Assembly (NCBI GenBank): GCA_026874595.1
Contig: CM049309.1
Span: 91,782,723 to 91,846,722, forward strand
Source of the DNA: Sipunculus nudus
Lineage: Eukaryota > Annelida > Sipuncula > Golfingiida > Sipunculidae
DNA length: 64,000 nt
Direction: 5' to 3'
Shown here: one piece after another, positions 1 through 11,202 of the stretch
How the letters are laid out: each line of letters begins with the position of its first letter
How positions within the stretch are numbered: position 1 is the first letter of the stretch
Made by a program: the position numbers and the translations under genes
Notes under the pieces: generated by a model
What the model saw: only the letters and a program-made list of their open reading frames with translations
Told to the model about the DNA's origin: nothing
Database searches by the model: none

Positions 1-770
1 ATAATAAATTGGTCACATGAACCAATTCAAATTGGTCAGACTAGTGGACACATTTATGTGTGCACTGCTACTTTCAGTCACCTTTTTAGTTGTTTCATTC
101 TTCAGATTGAATGGGAGTCTTCTTGTAAGTCATTGTTCAGTTTCGGGTTGGTCTGGTATGGGTTTCAAGAGGAAACACAAATTCCGCGCGGTCTTGGAAT
201 CGAACCTGTGACCGATCGCATACAAGTCAGACGTTCTGCCACTCATCCAGTGAAGCTTGCATCTCTGTGTCTGATTTGGAGCACTTTTGTGTCTGATGTT
301 AAAACTGAAAATCGGTTTGGTCAGCGCTTGACCAATCAGTTGGTAAAATAACCAATATGTTGGTAAAATCAACCAATGTTTAACTCAACCAAGAAAACTG
401 GTTAAATATATGCAACCAAACGGTCGACCAATCAAAATTGGTCTAAATGACCAATGAGTTTGGTTACAAGTTGGTTGAAATTACCAATGTGTTGGTTAAA
501 TCAACCAATATCATCTCAACCAACCAAATTTGTCATAAATGTGTGCTAAAGTAACCAATATTCTGGTTATCAATTGACCAATATATTGGGTAAACCTTCA
601 TGCAGTATTTTATTCTGTTAACCAATAAAAATTGGTCAAAACAACCAACTGGTTTGGTCAGTACTTTAACAATGCATTGGTTAAGATAAACAATATCTTG
701 GTTAAAACAACCAAAACTGGCTTAACCAATTAAATTGGTTATATATTTAACCAATCTGTTTTTTGAGTGT
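1..770. repeat. Tract of phased CCAAT/ATTGG palindromes
   Basis: The tract is made of alternating TTGGT and ACCAAT words forming loose palindromes such as TTGGTTAAATCAACCAAT. From about 315 to 590 the words alternate with gaps of roughly 8-13 bases, so the whole motif recurs about every 20-22 bases. The pattern continues to about 760 and is interrupted by an unrelated segment near 60-300. No open frame is convincing. It looks like a degenerate repetitive element or palindromic satellite; I do not recognise a named family. Confidence 0.6.
181..255 (-). repeat. tRNA-like unit with pol III A and B boxes (SINE head or tRNA pseudogene)
   Basis: On the minus strand the segment contains GGTTCGATTCC (196-206), an exact RNA polymerase III B box, and TGGATGAGTGG (239-249), a near A box. 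The distance between them (about 54 nt) is that of a tRNA. The anticodon arm does not pair cleanly, so a working tRNA gene is unlikely. A tRNA-derived SINE head or a decayed tRNA is the best reading. It sits in the gap of the surrounding CCAAT/ATTGG tract, as expected for an insertion. Confidence 0.5.
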
Positions 771-977
771 ACGATTTAGGAAGTAGGTCTATAGGTAAAG
801 CGCTGTGTAAAGAGCGTAATCAAGTATAAGAAGTCTGAAACAACACTTTCATTGAACTAAAATAGAAAACAATGCACCAAATGTACTTAGACAAGACTTA
901 TATGAAACTTAAATAGAATACCATCCACCGGACACTGACCTTAATTTATATACTGGTATATATTTGCTGCTAGAACG

Positions 978-1242
978 TCAGCGCCGCCTACTGGCCTGTG
1001 TGGGTGAAGCCTCTGCTCGATTGAAGTAACTCTCGATGGCCTGCACCCCCTGGCGGCAGATCTCCGGGGGAGGGTGCTGAAGGGGGTTGTCATCTAAGGT
1101 GGTGGAGGGTGTGTGTCGGTAACCCCAGTCTAAATTTTTCAGATTACCAAAATGCCGTGGGAGAGTCTTGATTTTGTTGGCACCAATCCATAATGTCCGC
1201 AGATTCGTCATGTAACATATGGAGTTCGGCAGTTCTTTGATC
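978..1242 (-). CDS. Leucine-rich repeat protein, exon 2 (C-terminal part)
   Basis: This is the terminal coding exon of the leucine-rich repeat gene that starts at 5209. On the minus strand it opens after a TTTATTAG acceptor, and its first base completes the codon split by the upstream donor (AG|G, Arg). The joined frame keeps LRR register across the junction (LLLFYNRIKELP). The exon adds two repeats (RIKELPNSI, NKIKTLPRHF), an irregular loop, then NPLQHPPPEICRQG and AIESYF. That cap-like ending (NPL, PP, G, AI.YF) is common at the end of SHOC2/LRRIQ-type LRR arrays. The protein ends in a basic tail before the stop at 978-980. No canonical AATAAA is seen between 780 and 977. Another exon between the two cannot be excluded, but none is needed. 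Confidence 0.8.
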
Positions 1243-1640
1243 CTAATAAAACATAATACACACATTATTACATATAAACATGTAATGATTTTTTTAAAAT
1301 ATATTTTTGGTAGAGGTAACCGCCTCCGTTTTGATGATAACTACGTATATGTTCATGTGCAGAATTCAAATCTTACGTGACAGAGCAATTTCACACGCTC
1401 CCTCTTATTTTATATCCAGGCCAGGTGACTGCTGCGCCTGCGGGCCCTGGTTGCGTAATCGTCCCTATTGCTGGGTCCTCACATCGAAAAGCCCCCGAAA
1501 GGCGCACTCGCTTGTGAGTGAAACATGGACGTTGGGCACGGTCTTCCCATTCAGCCTGCAGGGCGCTCATCCGGGGGGGGGGGGGGGGGGACTATGTTAA
1601 TCTCACCGCCTCAGCTGAGATTCGAACTCACAAGTCCTGT
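1243..1640. other. Start of LRR intron region: G-tract and tRNA T-arm-like fragment
   Basis: This is intron sequence of the minus-strand LRR gene. It contains a run of about 20 G near 1570-1590. Next to it is a minus-strand TGAGTTCGAATCTCA (about 1617-1631), which resembles a tRNA T arm/B box, so a truncated tRNA-derived SINE is possible. The block 1410-1570 is more GC-rich than its surroundings and may belong to the same dispersed element. Small open frames here are not supported. Confidence 0.35.
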
Positions 1641-2637
1641 GCTTCATTATACCGTACACCGACTATATATAATTTCATTATGCTTCATTATATCGTACAC
1701 CGACTATATATAATTTCATTTTACTTTATTTACCTTACACCGACTATATATAATTTCATTATATTTCATTATACCGTACACCGACTATATATAATTTCAT
1801 TATGCTTCATTATATCGTACATCGACTATATATAATTTCATTATACTTTATTTACCTTACACCGACTATATATAATTTCATTATATTTCATTATACCGTA
1901 CACTGACTATATATAATTTCATTATACTTCATTATACCGTACACCGACTATATATAATTTCATTATATTTCATTATACCGTACACCGACTATAAATAATT
2001 TCATTATGCTTCATTATACCGTACAGCGACTATATATAATTTCATAATAATTCATTATATCGTACAGCGACTATATATAATTTTATTATACTTCATTATA
2101 TCGTACACCGACTATATATAATTTCATTATACTTCATTATACCGTACACTGACTAAACATAATTTCATTATACTTCATTATACCGTACACCGACTATATA
2201 TAATTTCATTATACTTCATTTACTTTAACCGACTATATATAATTTCATTATACTTCGTTTTACCGTACACCGACTATATATAATTTCATTATACTTCATT
2301 TACCTTACACCGACCATATATAATTTCATTATACTTCATTATACCGTACATCGACTATATTTAGTTTCATTATACTTCAGTATACCGTACACCGACTATA
2401 TATAATTTCATTATACTTCATTTACCTTACACGGACTATATGTAATTTCATTATACTTCATTATACCGTACACCGACTAAATATAATTTCATTATGCTTC
2501 ATTATACTGTACACCGACTATATATAATTTCATTATACTTCATTAATATACCGTACACCGACTATATATAATTTCATTATACTTCATTACTTCATCATAA
2601 TGAAGTATAATGAAACAATATATATAGTCGGTGTGAA
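1641..2637. repeat. 41-bp AT-rich minisatellite ending in an inverted copy
   Basis: About 24 head-to-tail copies of a 41-bp unit, built from CGACTATATATAATTTC, ATTATACTTC and ATTATACCGTACAC. Successive GACTAT words at 1661 and 1702 give the period. Most differences are single bases (T/C at the CpG-containing sites, TACCTTACAC variants). The last copy (about 2596-2636) is reversed (TATATATAGTCGGTGTG), so the array ends in a hairpin-forming inverted pair. It lies within the LRR intron. Confidence 0.9.
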
Positions 2638-3266
2638 CCATGTATGTATAAAGACACAATTTTAGGATACAATTTCACACTACACGAAAATACTCCGAAG
2701 AAAAAAAATGAACAATAGTAACGTTTAATTTATTATTTGACAGTATGTCTTTATAATATTTAAAAGATTAATCCTAACATTTTTTACTCAGTAACTACAT
2801 AATCTTAGTTTTTTAGTGAATATGTAATGAATTATCAAAAATATCAGTACACTCGAACAACTCTTGAATTTACTTGCTGACCATATTAATTAATTTTAAA
2901 CACATCATCACTTAGAACAGACCATAAACCTTTAAAATCATATAAATTGTTAAGTAAATAACATGTTATGTATTCATAAATGGGACTATATGATCGTTTT
3001 ATTTTTAGTATATGAAGCTTTTATCTTTCTTTTCTCCTTTGACTGACAACTCGATCCGTAATTTCCCGTTGGACCATCCAGTAATGCATATGGTTCAAAC
3101 GATTTAATACATTACAGGTCTTACGACTAACTGAGTTTAAAAACAAGTATTCAATTAAGCTGCATGGATCTCGGTGCACGGAGAGTTTCCCTTATCACAG
3201 AGGAAGTGCCAATCTATCAATATTTGTTGAGTAATGATAAAAAGACAACACAAAATGTGTCATCAC
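2638..3266. other. AT-rich intron sequence, nothing recognised
   Basis: Unique-looking AT-rich sequence between the 41-bp minisatellite and the MITE, inside the LRR intron. I see no coding frame, RNA gene or tandem repeat. Confidence 0.5.
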
Positions 3267-3269
3267 TAA

Positions 3270-3867
3270 AGCCCAAAACACACTAACGTGCGCGACACGC
3301 GTCAAGCGTCTAATCCGGAAAAAGTCGCTCCAATCTATTTATCAATGGCAAAACAGACTAACGCGCGTGTCAAGCGTCAAGCGTCAGCTATCATTCCTGG
3401 AGCAATTTTTGACGCGTGACGCGCGCTTGCCGCACGGGGATTCCTGATAATAACATGACTAAAGAGAGGGTTTCCCTCCCCAACACTCGCATTCTATATT
3501 AAACTGCGGGTGAAACATTTAATATAATTCATTGAACTATAATAATTGATTTGTATCTGGATAGAAAACGTGCGACAAAGCAACAAAGATATATAAATAT
3601 TGTTAAGTAAAGTGACTGAGTTCTGTCATATTTAGAAAATGTTTGGTCACAAACAGATATACACATTTCTATCAATTAATCCAATGCTGATTATCAAACT
3701 CAATATTTTTACAGAGATAAACAAAAAATACAACATGTGCTTGGTATACCAACCAATCTGACGCGTGTCGTGCGCGTTGTAGCCGCTTTGTGTGTTTTGA
3801 ATTAGTCCCGAGCCGCGCGCGTAGCGCACGCGTGACGTTTGACGCGCGCGTTAGTGCGTTTTGGGCT
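3270..3867. mobile_element. MITE with CpG-rich inverted ends and TAA target duplications (PIF/Harbinger-like)
   Basis: A 598-bp non-autonomous DNA element. Its left end reads AGCCCAAAACACACTAACG (3270-3288) and its right end, reversed, reads AGCCCAAAACGCACTAACG. TAA flanks it on both sides (3267-3269 and 3868-3870). Each inverted end continues into a strikingly CpG-rich zone of GACGCG/CGCGTCAAGCG words (3289-3440 and 3760-3850) around an AT-rich core. A 3-bp TAA/TTA duplication with inverted ends is what PIF/Harbinger-type MITEs show. No transposase is encoded. It sits in the intron of the minus-strand LRR gene. Confidence 0.8.
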
Positions 3868-4130
3868 TAAGGCTGCAATTATAATGTACCAATACATCGC
3901 AATGATCCAATCGTATTTGAATATCGCTAATTATTCATATATTGATATATAATGATACTTTTGATAATCTGATGGAGAGCAATGTCCGAAATGAACATCT
4001 TTGATTAGAAATGACATTGAACGGCTGTTAAGAGATAAATATAAACTGCATGAGAAGTTTTGTCATCTTCCAATGAACGTGGGAGAATCATCATGACGTA
4101 AGGTTAAAAATATTACATATTGCTTATAAC

Positions 4131-4262
4131 TGTATCGTTACGTGTGCCGTATTGTGATAGAGGTATCGTGATACGCATCGTATTGTGACACACTGTATCG
4201 TTATACCTGTGTCGTATTGTGATATAGAGGTATCGTGACACGCAACGTATTGTGACAAATTG
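4131..4262. repeat. Two-copy 63-67-bp tandem repeat
   Basis: Two consecutive copies begin with TGTATCGTTA at 4131 and 4194. Both carry GTATTGTGATA, GAGGTATCGTGA and CGTATTGTGACA. It lies in the LRR intron and has no coding potential. Confidence 0.75.
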
Positions 4263-4667
4263 TATATTTACAGTCCCAACAACCATTTTTTAGTCTGTAG
4301 AAATGATGGTCCAATCCATAGCCACACAAAACCTTGGGTAATATATTCATTCTCCAAGTTGCTTCTGTATTCCAAAAGGAGATCCATGAACGTTCAACAA
4401 TGTTTAGTGTTAAGATCTAGAAAAGGTTTTTCAATCAGAATATTGCATGCATGTTAACATTGCCATGGCGTCACTCTGGTTAACCAAGCCACTCACTAGT
4501 ATGTGCTGAATGGCGGACAATCGTCTTAATGTATCTATTACGCATCTGACTATCAATTTATCAAGGATACTGACTTTCCTAGAGTACAAGTTTATACGAC
4601 CTTTAATGTATATTACGTTATACTGTTCAGGGGACAGGACTGTCATTATAAAATAGAAAATCTTTAC

Positions 4668-5209
4668 CTGTTATAAAACAAGAGCAGTGTCTCAAGTTGT
4701 TTCATGTCAGATATCCTGTCTGGTAGCTCCGAGATCTGGTTATCACATAGATCTAGGTACCGTAAATCCTCCAAGGCACAGACGCTCATTGGGAACTTAA
4801 CCAACTGGTTGTTGGACGCATGGACGCTCACCAGTTTTCGGAGACTCGACAGATCAGGAAGAACGGTCAAGAGGTTGTTGCTAACCGAGAGTTTTTCTAG
4901 ATTACTAAGTAAAGATATTTCCTTCGGAAGATCTCCAAGTTCGTTTGTGTCCAGCATGAGCACTTGCAGATTGATCAACCGACCGATAGTAGGTGGAATT
5001 TCTGAAAGACGATAATAGAGACAAGCTTCCCGTTCAGGACTCAGATCTAACACCTCGAGTTCTGTGATATGGAACACTTCCCGCGGTAAATTTCCAAGAT
5101 CCTTTCCTCGGATTTTCAATTTCTTCATACCTAGATACAGAGGATCATCTGTGTCTATTCTGAGTCGTAATTTCTTTAATTTCGCTTGGTCCACATGGTC
5201 CGTCGCCAT
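4668..5209 (-). CDS. Leucine-rich repeat protein, exon 1 (N-terminal part)
   Basis: First coding exon of an intracellular-type leucine-rich repeat protein. The ATG at 5209-5207 has a strong Kozak context (CCACCATGG). There is no signal peptide. After about 27 charged residues come repeats of the 23-residue SHOC2/Ras-suppressor class (LxxLxLxxNxLxxLPxxI): LGNLPREV, LSEIPPTIGRL, LGDLPKEISLL, LLTVLPDLSSL, LVKFPMSV, ISELPDRIS. One repeat carries a short insertion (SPEREACLYYR). The exon ends ATAACAG|GTAAAG at 4668, phase 2, matching the acceptor at 1243-1244. The spliced product is 268 aa. Such proteins are usually cytosolic scaffolds for signalling partners. I cannot name the orthologue, because the LRRs dominate and no other domain is visible. 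Confidence 0.85.
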
Positions 5210-6555
5210 GGTGGATATATATCAAGCAGTAAGATATTAAATAAATGGTCTCCAAACAAAACCCCCTGTCGGAAATGTCTCTCAGTAAATATCTAATGCA
5301 CCGACGGTTTGCAGGTTTTGTACCATCAAGTTGTTATCGTGTTGATAATTAACTGCAAAACGTCCTGTTTGGCCCCTGATCGTCATTGATTGGTTGTGTC
5401 CTGGCGTTCCTAACGACGACAAGTCGGGAAGCAGGGATCAACAGGAACCAGTGTTGTCTGACAGGAGCTAGCCGACCTAAGTAGTTGACTCATAATGAAA
5501 GAAGTGAAAAGGACGTGCAAACATCATCAAAATCCAATCAGTCTATCTCACGATACAAACAAAACCCCCTCAGCTGCGAGGCCTTTGGCAGACCACAACT
5601 TCAAATGGTGGCGTCTGTTGAAAGCGCAAGGAGAGCACAGGTGAACTGGAGTATTATAGCAACTATTGTCCGGCTGGATCGTCCCGCTGTTTACTTAAAC
5701 ATATCTGGTAAACAACAAATAGGGGTGCCAAGTAGGGTGTGTCAATATACCGGCGGGTGTCCCATGCATGTACACATTTCAGGGACTGCCCGAGCGGTAT
5801 CTCACAACGTTCGGCAAAGGGACCCCATTCGTATGATGCGAAAATAGAAGATTCCCCCCCCCCCCCCATAAATTCACCTTCGCGTAGTGAATGCATGTTC
5901 GTATGGCTGTCGGGGGTTGGCAGTATTACTAATTCCTGACACGGCCTCTGGACCATGATATTACCGAGTTGGTTTACATCTGTACAGGAAATGAAAGGCC
6001 TCTATTCACATACAGAACTTTCCATGCTGACGGTGATCCATACAACAACGAAACAGAACAACTATATATAGGTAGCCAGCCTTTGTGACGAGCAGCTGGC
6101 TTTGCTGTCCCCTAATTCGCTGTCATTCATGTTCATGAGCCACGGGCTACCAATTACCTCGCTAGTCCTTCACATTGTTTCTCCTGATTAGCCAGGCGAC
6201 ATAATAAACCTGATCTGTTCTGTCATTCAACTAAATAGTTTAATTGGAAGACTAAAAAATGATATTAAGTCATTATATTTAGAATCGCAATGTTGGAGGT
6301 CATGTTTTCTCTGTGGGCCAGCAGTAAACTCTAGAAGAATATCACAACGAACACATAAATATTAATGGATGTTACCGAATGATTTTCTATTTTCAAGGCA
6401 GTAAGGCACTCATAGGTCATCTCTGAACTCAAGACTAACCCGGTTTCCCTGTCCTTTTATATTATATGTATATGTGTGCATCTCCAACTTATGGTTTGCA
6501 TTAAGGAGTAATTAAGGGGTAAGCTGCCCCTCCGAATATATATAGCCTACAATCA
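5210..6555. other. Upstream flank of the LRR gene; no clear promoter elements
   Basis: This covers the 5' UTR and promoter region expected for the minus-strand LRR gene. I see no convincing TATA box or named regulatory cluster. A run of about 11 C lies at 5857-5868. Open frames on both strands around 5485-5960 overlap one another in several frames and look like chance. Confidence 0.4.
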
Positions 6556-6558
6556 GTG

Positions 6559-6560
<2 letters not shown>

Positions 6561-6588
<28 letters not shown>
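6561..6588. repeat. (AT)n microsatellite
   Basis: A run of alternating A and T of about 28 bases, followed by imperfect TATAATAT. Confidence 0.9.
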
Positions 6589-6596
<8 letters not shown>

Positions 6597-6599
6597 ATA

Positions 6600-8150
6600 T
6601 GTTTTATTGTACTATACTTAAAATAAAAAAAAACTCTTTGTCAGAGGAATATGAATGTAGAATTTATGAATTATAGGACACAAAAGCCACAAACAATAGA
6701 TGTGCACTGATTTAACCATTGACCTGTTATTCCTCTCACCTTTTCTCAGCATGTAGTCCCTTTTCTTTTTCCTTAAATTCTTTTGTTTTCTCCTTCCCTT
6801 TTCTTTTGCTATGAAGGAGTATGATTGTGCTTGTCCAGAGGTTCATTATGAAAAAGTCCACATTGGCAGTTCTTGGGGGAAGAGCAAGGGGCTTTATTGG
6901 ATGACATATTTAAGCCTCAGTATAATTCTTAAAAGTGTACCTCTTGTTAGTTTAGAGGAACAAATAGCAACATTACATCAGGACCTTTGGGTGAGAGACG
7001 ACAATCACAACATAGATAATTTAAAAAGGCATACAGGTGCACATCTAAACAATGAAAACATATTTAAATATAAAAATGGCATGCCTGATATATATTGAGA
7101 CATGGAACGATGGAAAGGCAAGTGTACATAGAAACAACTTGCAAATGCAACATCGAGACAAAGATCATATTGTTGTTTTCATGTTCTCCTGGTGGTCTAC
7201 TGCAGTTATATAATTATATATACTTTAACCACCGTCTAGATAACGTATGCGTAAACTGCGCTGTATTTAAAAAGTGGTGTATCGGCAGAAAGATCCCTTG
7301 AACCCATGCAGAGTCCAGCTTGTAGATCAACTCATAATAGCTGTGTCACTGCTTAAGCGTATAAATATTTAACTTTACATGACTACGGGTTCACGTATAA
7401 AAAACTGCACTTTTGTACGTAAACCCCCTGCAGACGATTCAAGCTTGATTTACCTGTTAAGGATAATACTAAGCATGTGTAAATATATAACCTTTGACAA
7501 GAATCTCCTGTACGCATGTCCCTGTATAATTTCATTAACTGTTGATTGAATGAATCATTTAGTGATCGATCAATTATCAGTGCGTGAACACATCAAATGC
7601 TATATTGTGATTAAGCCGATGGTAAGTTGAAGGTGCACCATTGTAGAGTGACAACTCAGGCATTTAATTATATGTCATTGAGAGTTTACATTGTATAATG
7701 TTCTATTTTATTGGTTAAAATGCCTGAATTCATTTATGAAGAATAATGAAATTCCCATGGCATAGTACAATCGCCAGGCAGTCAATTAATTCACTCACTT
7801 TAGTTACAGGTACGCACACAAATACACACACATGCACGCGGTGATAACATGATAACCCTTGTTATAATGAAAATATAGAAGGGATTTAAATTTTACTGGA
7901 AACTAAGACAATTTGACAAAAGGGTTGAGTTTATGCACTAATCATCTCATGTAGTTGACATAAATGTTTTTGTCTTTGTCTTTTCTAGTGTGATTAATGT
8001 AGATCAATGTGTCACGTAAATCAAATGACTATATACTCGTGTTAAAGGAGTATGGAATAAGCAAACGTATACCTGACTGCACTATAGTGTCTGCAAATCA
8101 CTTGACATAATTAAAAAGAATATTCCCAGCGATTTATAAAGTTTACATAT
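6600..8150. other. No recognised gene; one unassigned 95-codon open frame
   Basis: AT-rich sequence. The only notable open frame is 6811-7098 (plus), with a true ATG after a pyrimidine-rich stretch. Its product (starts MKEYDCACPEVH, 95 aa) has mixed composition, no membrane segment and no motif I know. It could be an exon or a transposon scrap. I see no splice or expression support. Confidence 0.35.
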
Positions 8151-9386
8151 TTTGTAGAATAGGTTTTTTTAACAAAAATAGATACTGTTCGAGGCACATT
8201 ATATAATGGAAACTGGCATACAAAATAAATCTCATCTTCGACCTAGGTATCATTACAATATTGACAAATTATTTCGTTAGCTTTAAGCTTTCGTAATTTA
8301 CTAGTAATAGAATCATAAATGTTCTGGAAGCGACCAGTTTCTACTCCTAAAGGCAATAAACCACATCTTAATTGAGCCATCAAAGACCTTTTCACCTAGA
8401 AAGATTCATTTTCTAGTATGATCCTGTTTCTATATTTGTTTTAATCAATTTAAAAGTCTTTAGCTTAGGCTTATTATTAACATCTGAAATCCACTTTTCA
8501 TTAAAAAACTTATTTTTTCCTTGGCTTCATTAACTGAACAGATCTCTTTATTTTCGAAAATTTTATTGTTAAAGTATTTTTGCCACATTAGCACACCAGC
8601 TATTTTTCTTACTGCGATAGTCCCAATCAAAAATTTTCTTTGTTAATCTTTCCGAGTCCATATTGATCAATCGGTTCCAAAATTTTATATTTTTAATAAA
8701 TCTGCGCTCCGCACATGAAGTCAACCCCATCTCAGCTAACATTCCCGGAACAGAAAAAATCTGTGAACACCCAGGAAATATCGAATATCCCTGTTCTGTA
8801 CCTTGTCACAAGGTGGCGCTTTCACAGCTCCCCATACTTCTTCTGCATAATCAAGGATAGGATCAACTACTGCATTACTTGGTAAAACTGTTCAAAGTGA
8901 CGTTTGTAAACTGCTTAAACTTAAGAATTATTTCTCAAAGAGCTCTATAACTTGAATCGGGTATAATATACCTGTATTATACGTCATAAATTCGTCAAAG
9001 AAGACACCTAAATGTTTATACTTGTTCACTATTTCCAGAGAAACGTCATTTGATGTGAAATTGGTTCTACTTTTTCCACATTTTCTGAAATGCATAACAT
9101 TACTTTTTGATGAATTAGGAGACAGCAGCCAAATTTTACACCAGCTTTCAAGTTCATATAACATACATTGCAGTGCCGGTGCCTAGGGCGCAATAAGAAC
9201 CATATCATCGGCATATAACAAAATGCTAACCTTCACTCCAACGATTTCAACACCCATATCTAAAGAATTTATATCACTAATTATTTCATTAATGTAATAT
9301 ATTAAACAAGGTAGGAGAAAGCGCATCTCCCTGTCAAACACCACACGGAACAGAAAAGGGGGAAGTGTAGAAGTTTTGTCTGATAC

Positions 9387-9483
9387 TAGCCGTGACAACC
9401 CGACTCAGTAGGCAATCGGATAATTGGGCTGGTAAGCAGGGCCAGTGATCTGGTCGTAATGCCAGAGGGTCGATATGACGCTA
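9387..9483 (+). mobile_element. 97-bp insertion with 9-bp target duplications inside the LINE RT
   Basis: GTCTGATAC occurs at 9378-9386 and again at 9484-9492. The 97 bases between them break the LINE frame between RT motif A and motif C, so one duplicated 9-mer marks a clean insertion. The insert begins TAGCCGTGAC and ends GACGCTA, so its tips are weakly inverted. It contains CTCAGTAGGCAATCGG and GAGGGTCGATATG, which loosely resemble tRNA A and B boxes. It could be a very short tRNA-derived SINE, or a tiny MITE with 9-bp target duplications. Confidence 0.7.
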
Positions 9484-10139
9484 GTCTGATACGTACAAAT
9501 GCAGTATTGTGACAATACATTACTTAAACCTATAAAATATTTAATCTCTATGTATTCGGTCAAAAGCCTTTTCCATATCTATAATCAATAAATGTATCTA
9601 ATCCTGTATCCATTCTGTTTCTAATAATCTGTTAAAATCTTAAATATGAAAAAAAGCTGCAAAATTAGGCTAGTTATTGAATTTGTTTGGAGACTCTTGT
9701 TGTATTCCCTTACATTGTCAAGCAGTCCACTGAGGTCACTCTAGGTCATTCAATGCAACTCTCTATGCTCCCCAGGCTGTTATGTAATCCCATCACTCCG
9801 GCAAGCCCTCTCTCTTGTTGAGCTTGATCAGGCTGCCAGCATAAATACCACAGGGAGCCTTTCTCTCCCCCCCCCCACCCCATTCTGTTGACAGACCTGT
9901 ACTCTAAACAAGATGAATCTTATAATTTCAGCGATGAACAGTAACAACAGAGACCCCTCACTGAACCCACCGCTTCGATACACAGGACTAATATACAAGA
10001 CAAAGCTGATAATTGGACAATTTTGATTTTTTTAAAGAAAAAAATGTTCAGGAATTTAATCCTAATATTCATATATGGTAAAATATTATGACCTAATGAA
10101 AGTGCTAACTGACAAGATTTAGAAAGATATAAATGCTTT

Positions 10140-10585
10140 GTAGCATTTCGTTCATATCTCTTAAAGTTGGTGGGGCCTAGTTATCTAGTTTTTAAAATTA
10201 GAAATATTGGTCAAACTTTGTGGGATTAATTTTTAACTCATATGACCGTATATTTAACTTTTGAAAAATTAATTACCTTCACACATTATTTGTTTATGAA
10301 ATGGAACTTTTATATGACACTTACCGTAAGCCCATTTTTTCCCTTGGTGCATCACTCAATGGTTTCAGGCCAAAGGTTTCATTTATTACACAGTCCATAT
10401 GCTTTAGCTCATGTCCATTATTCTATAATTTACAGAGTTTCATTTAAGCTGGGCCATTTTCTCTTAGCTTTTCATATGGTAATATACATGGAAAAACCAT
10501 AAGAAACAAAAATATTTTGCAGTTACTAATATTTTCCAAAATTCAGCTGAGCGACGTGACCCATAGGTCCCTTGTTTTCTAAAAG
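10140..10585 (+). repeat. Dispersed bivalve-type repeat, 3' end
   Basis: The segment ends CAGCTGAGCGACG, TGACCCATAGG and TCCCTTGTTTTC. This matches the end of the repeat at about 28385-28425 (CAGCTGAGCGTCATGG, CCATGGGTCACTTGTT). It lies between the linker and palm parts of the LINE and is probably a later insertion in it. The 5' boundary is not clear. Confidence 0.55.
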
Positions 10586-11202
10586 CGCACTATAGATTTT
10601 CCGACACATGACAGTAAGCTTAAACCTGTGTAATTTAAGGTTCAAATTCATCTTTCCGGGTTAAAGAATCGGGGCTATATGACAGCTTTATTCTAGACCG
10701 ACGGCACTACTCAATGTTAAAGATGAACAAATAATCTGTACAACATAAGTATCACGTGAAGATATTTCAATACTTCATTAGGTATATTATCTGTACAAAC
10801 AGCTTTATTATTTTTCAGACCTTTAACAAAATTTTCAATATCATCGAAAGATATGCTACAGTTTAACATTTCGTTTTCTTCATAACCCTCTAACATCATG
10901 TTATTCTCCCTAATCCTAATAATATCTTTAATCACCTTCAGGTGAAATGAAGCACAATTTGAAACAACATAACTCGGCTGTCCGTAAAACCCGGAAAATT
11001 CATTTAACCATTTTGTTTTAACCACAGCTAGATCTTCCACAATACAATCAACATATCTCACTGCAAGTGGCACTCGTTTACATTTAGATGGCCCCAATTG
11101 TTTTATCTGACACCAACGTTCTCTTTCATTAGAAATAAATTTCTGGTTGAAAAAAATCAAACGCTCCCTCATATATAATAAACGTTCTTTAACTCTCAAC
11201 AT

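Larger units (their letters stand above)
8180..11202 (-). pseudogene. Decayed LINE (non-LTR retrotransposon) ORF2, 5'-truncated and interrupted
   Basis: The pieces lie in the right order on the minus strand. 11202-10717 is open and has the pre-palm linker and first RT block (ISFDDIENFV, then NNKAVCTDNIPNEVLK). 9579-9556 encodes DMEKAFDR (RT motif A). 9398-9186 contains PFLF, YINE and LLYADDMVLIA (motif C, YADD at 9215-9204). 9164-8928 has the thumb (NKYKHLGVFF). About 8690-8200 encodes the C-terminal region (FWNRLINMDSERLTKKIF, LRCGLLPLGVETGRFQN, ICQYC, VEDEI) with several stops. This is a standard LINE replication polyprotein, dead through stops, frameshifts and insertions. No endonuclease domain is visible upstream, so the copy is probably 5'-truncated. 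I do not assign a clade. Confidence 0.85.

Noticed and set aside
181-255. Functional tRNA gene
   Set aside because: A and B boxes are present at the right distance, but the anticodon stem and acceptor stem do not pair well.
5485-5956. Overlapping 66-120-codon frames upstream of the LRR gene
   Set aside because: Several frames on both strands cover the same bases, with no motif, no biased codon use and a C-tract inside.
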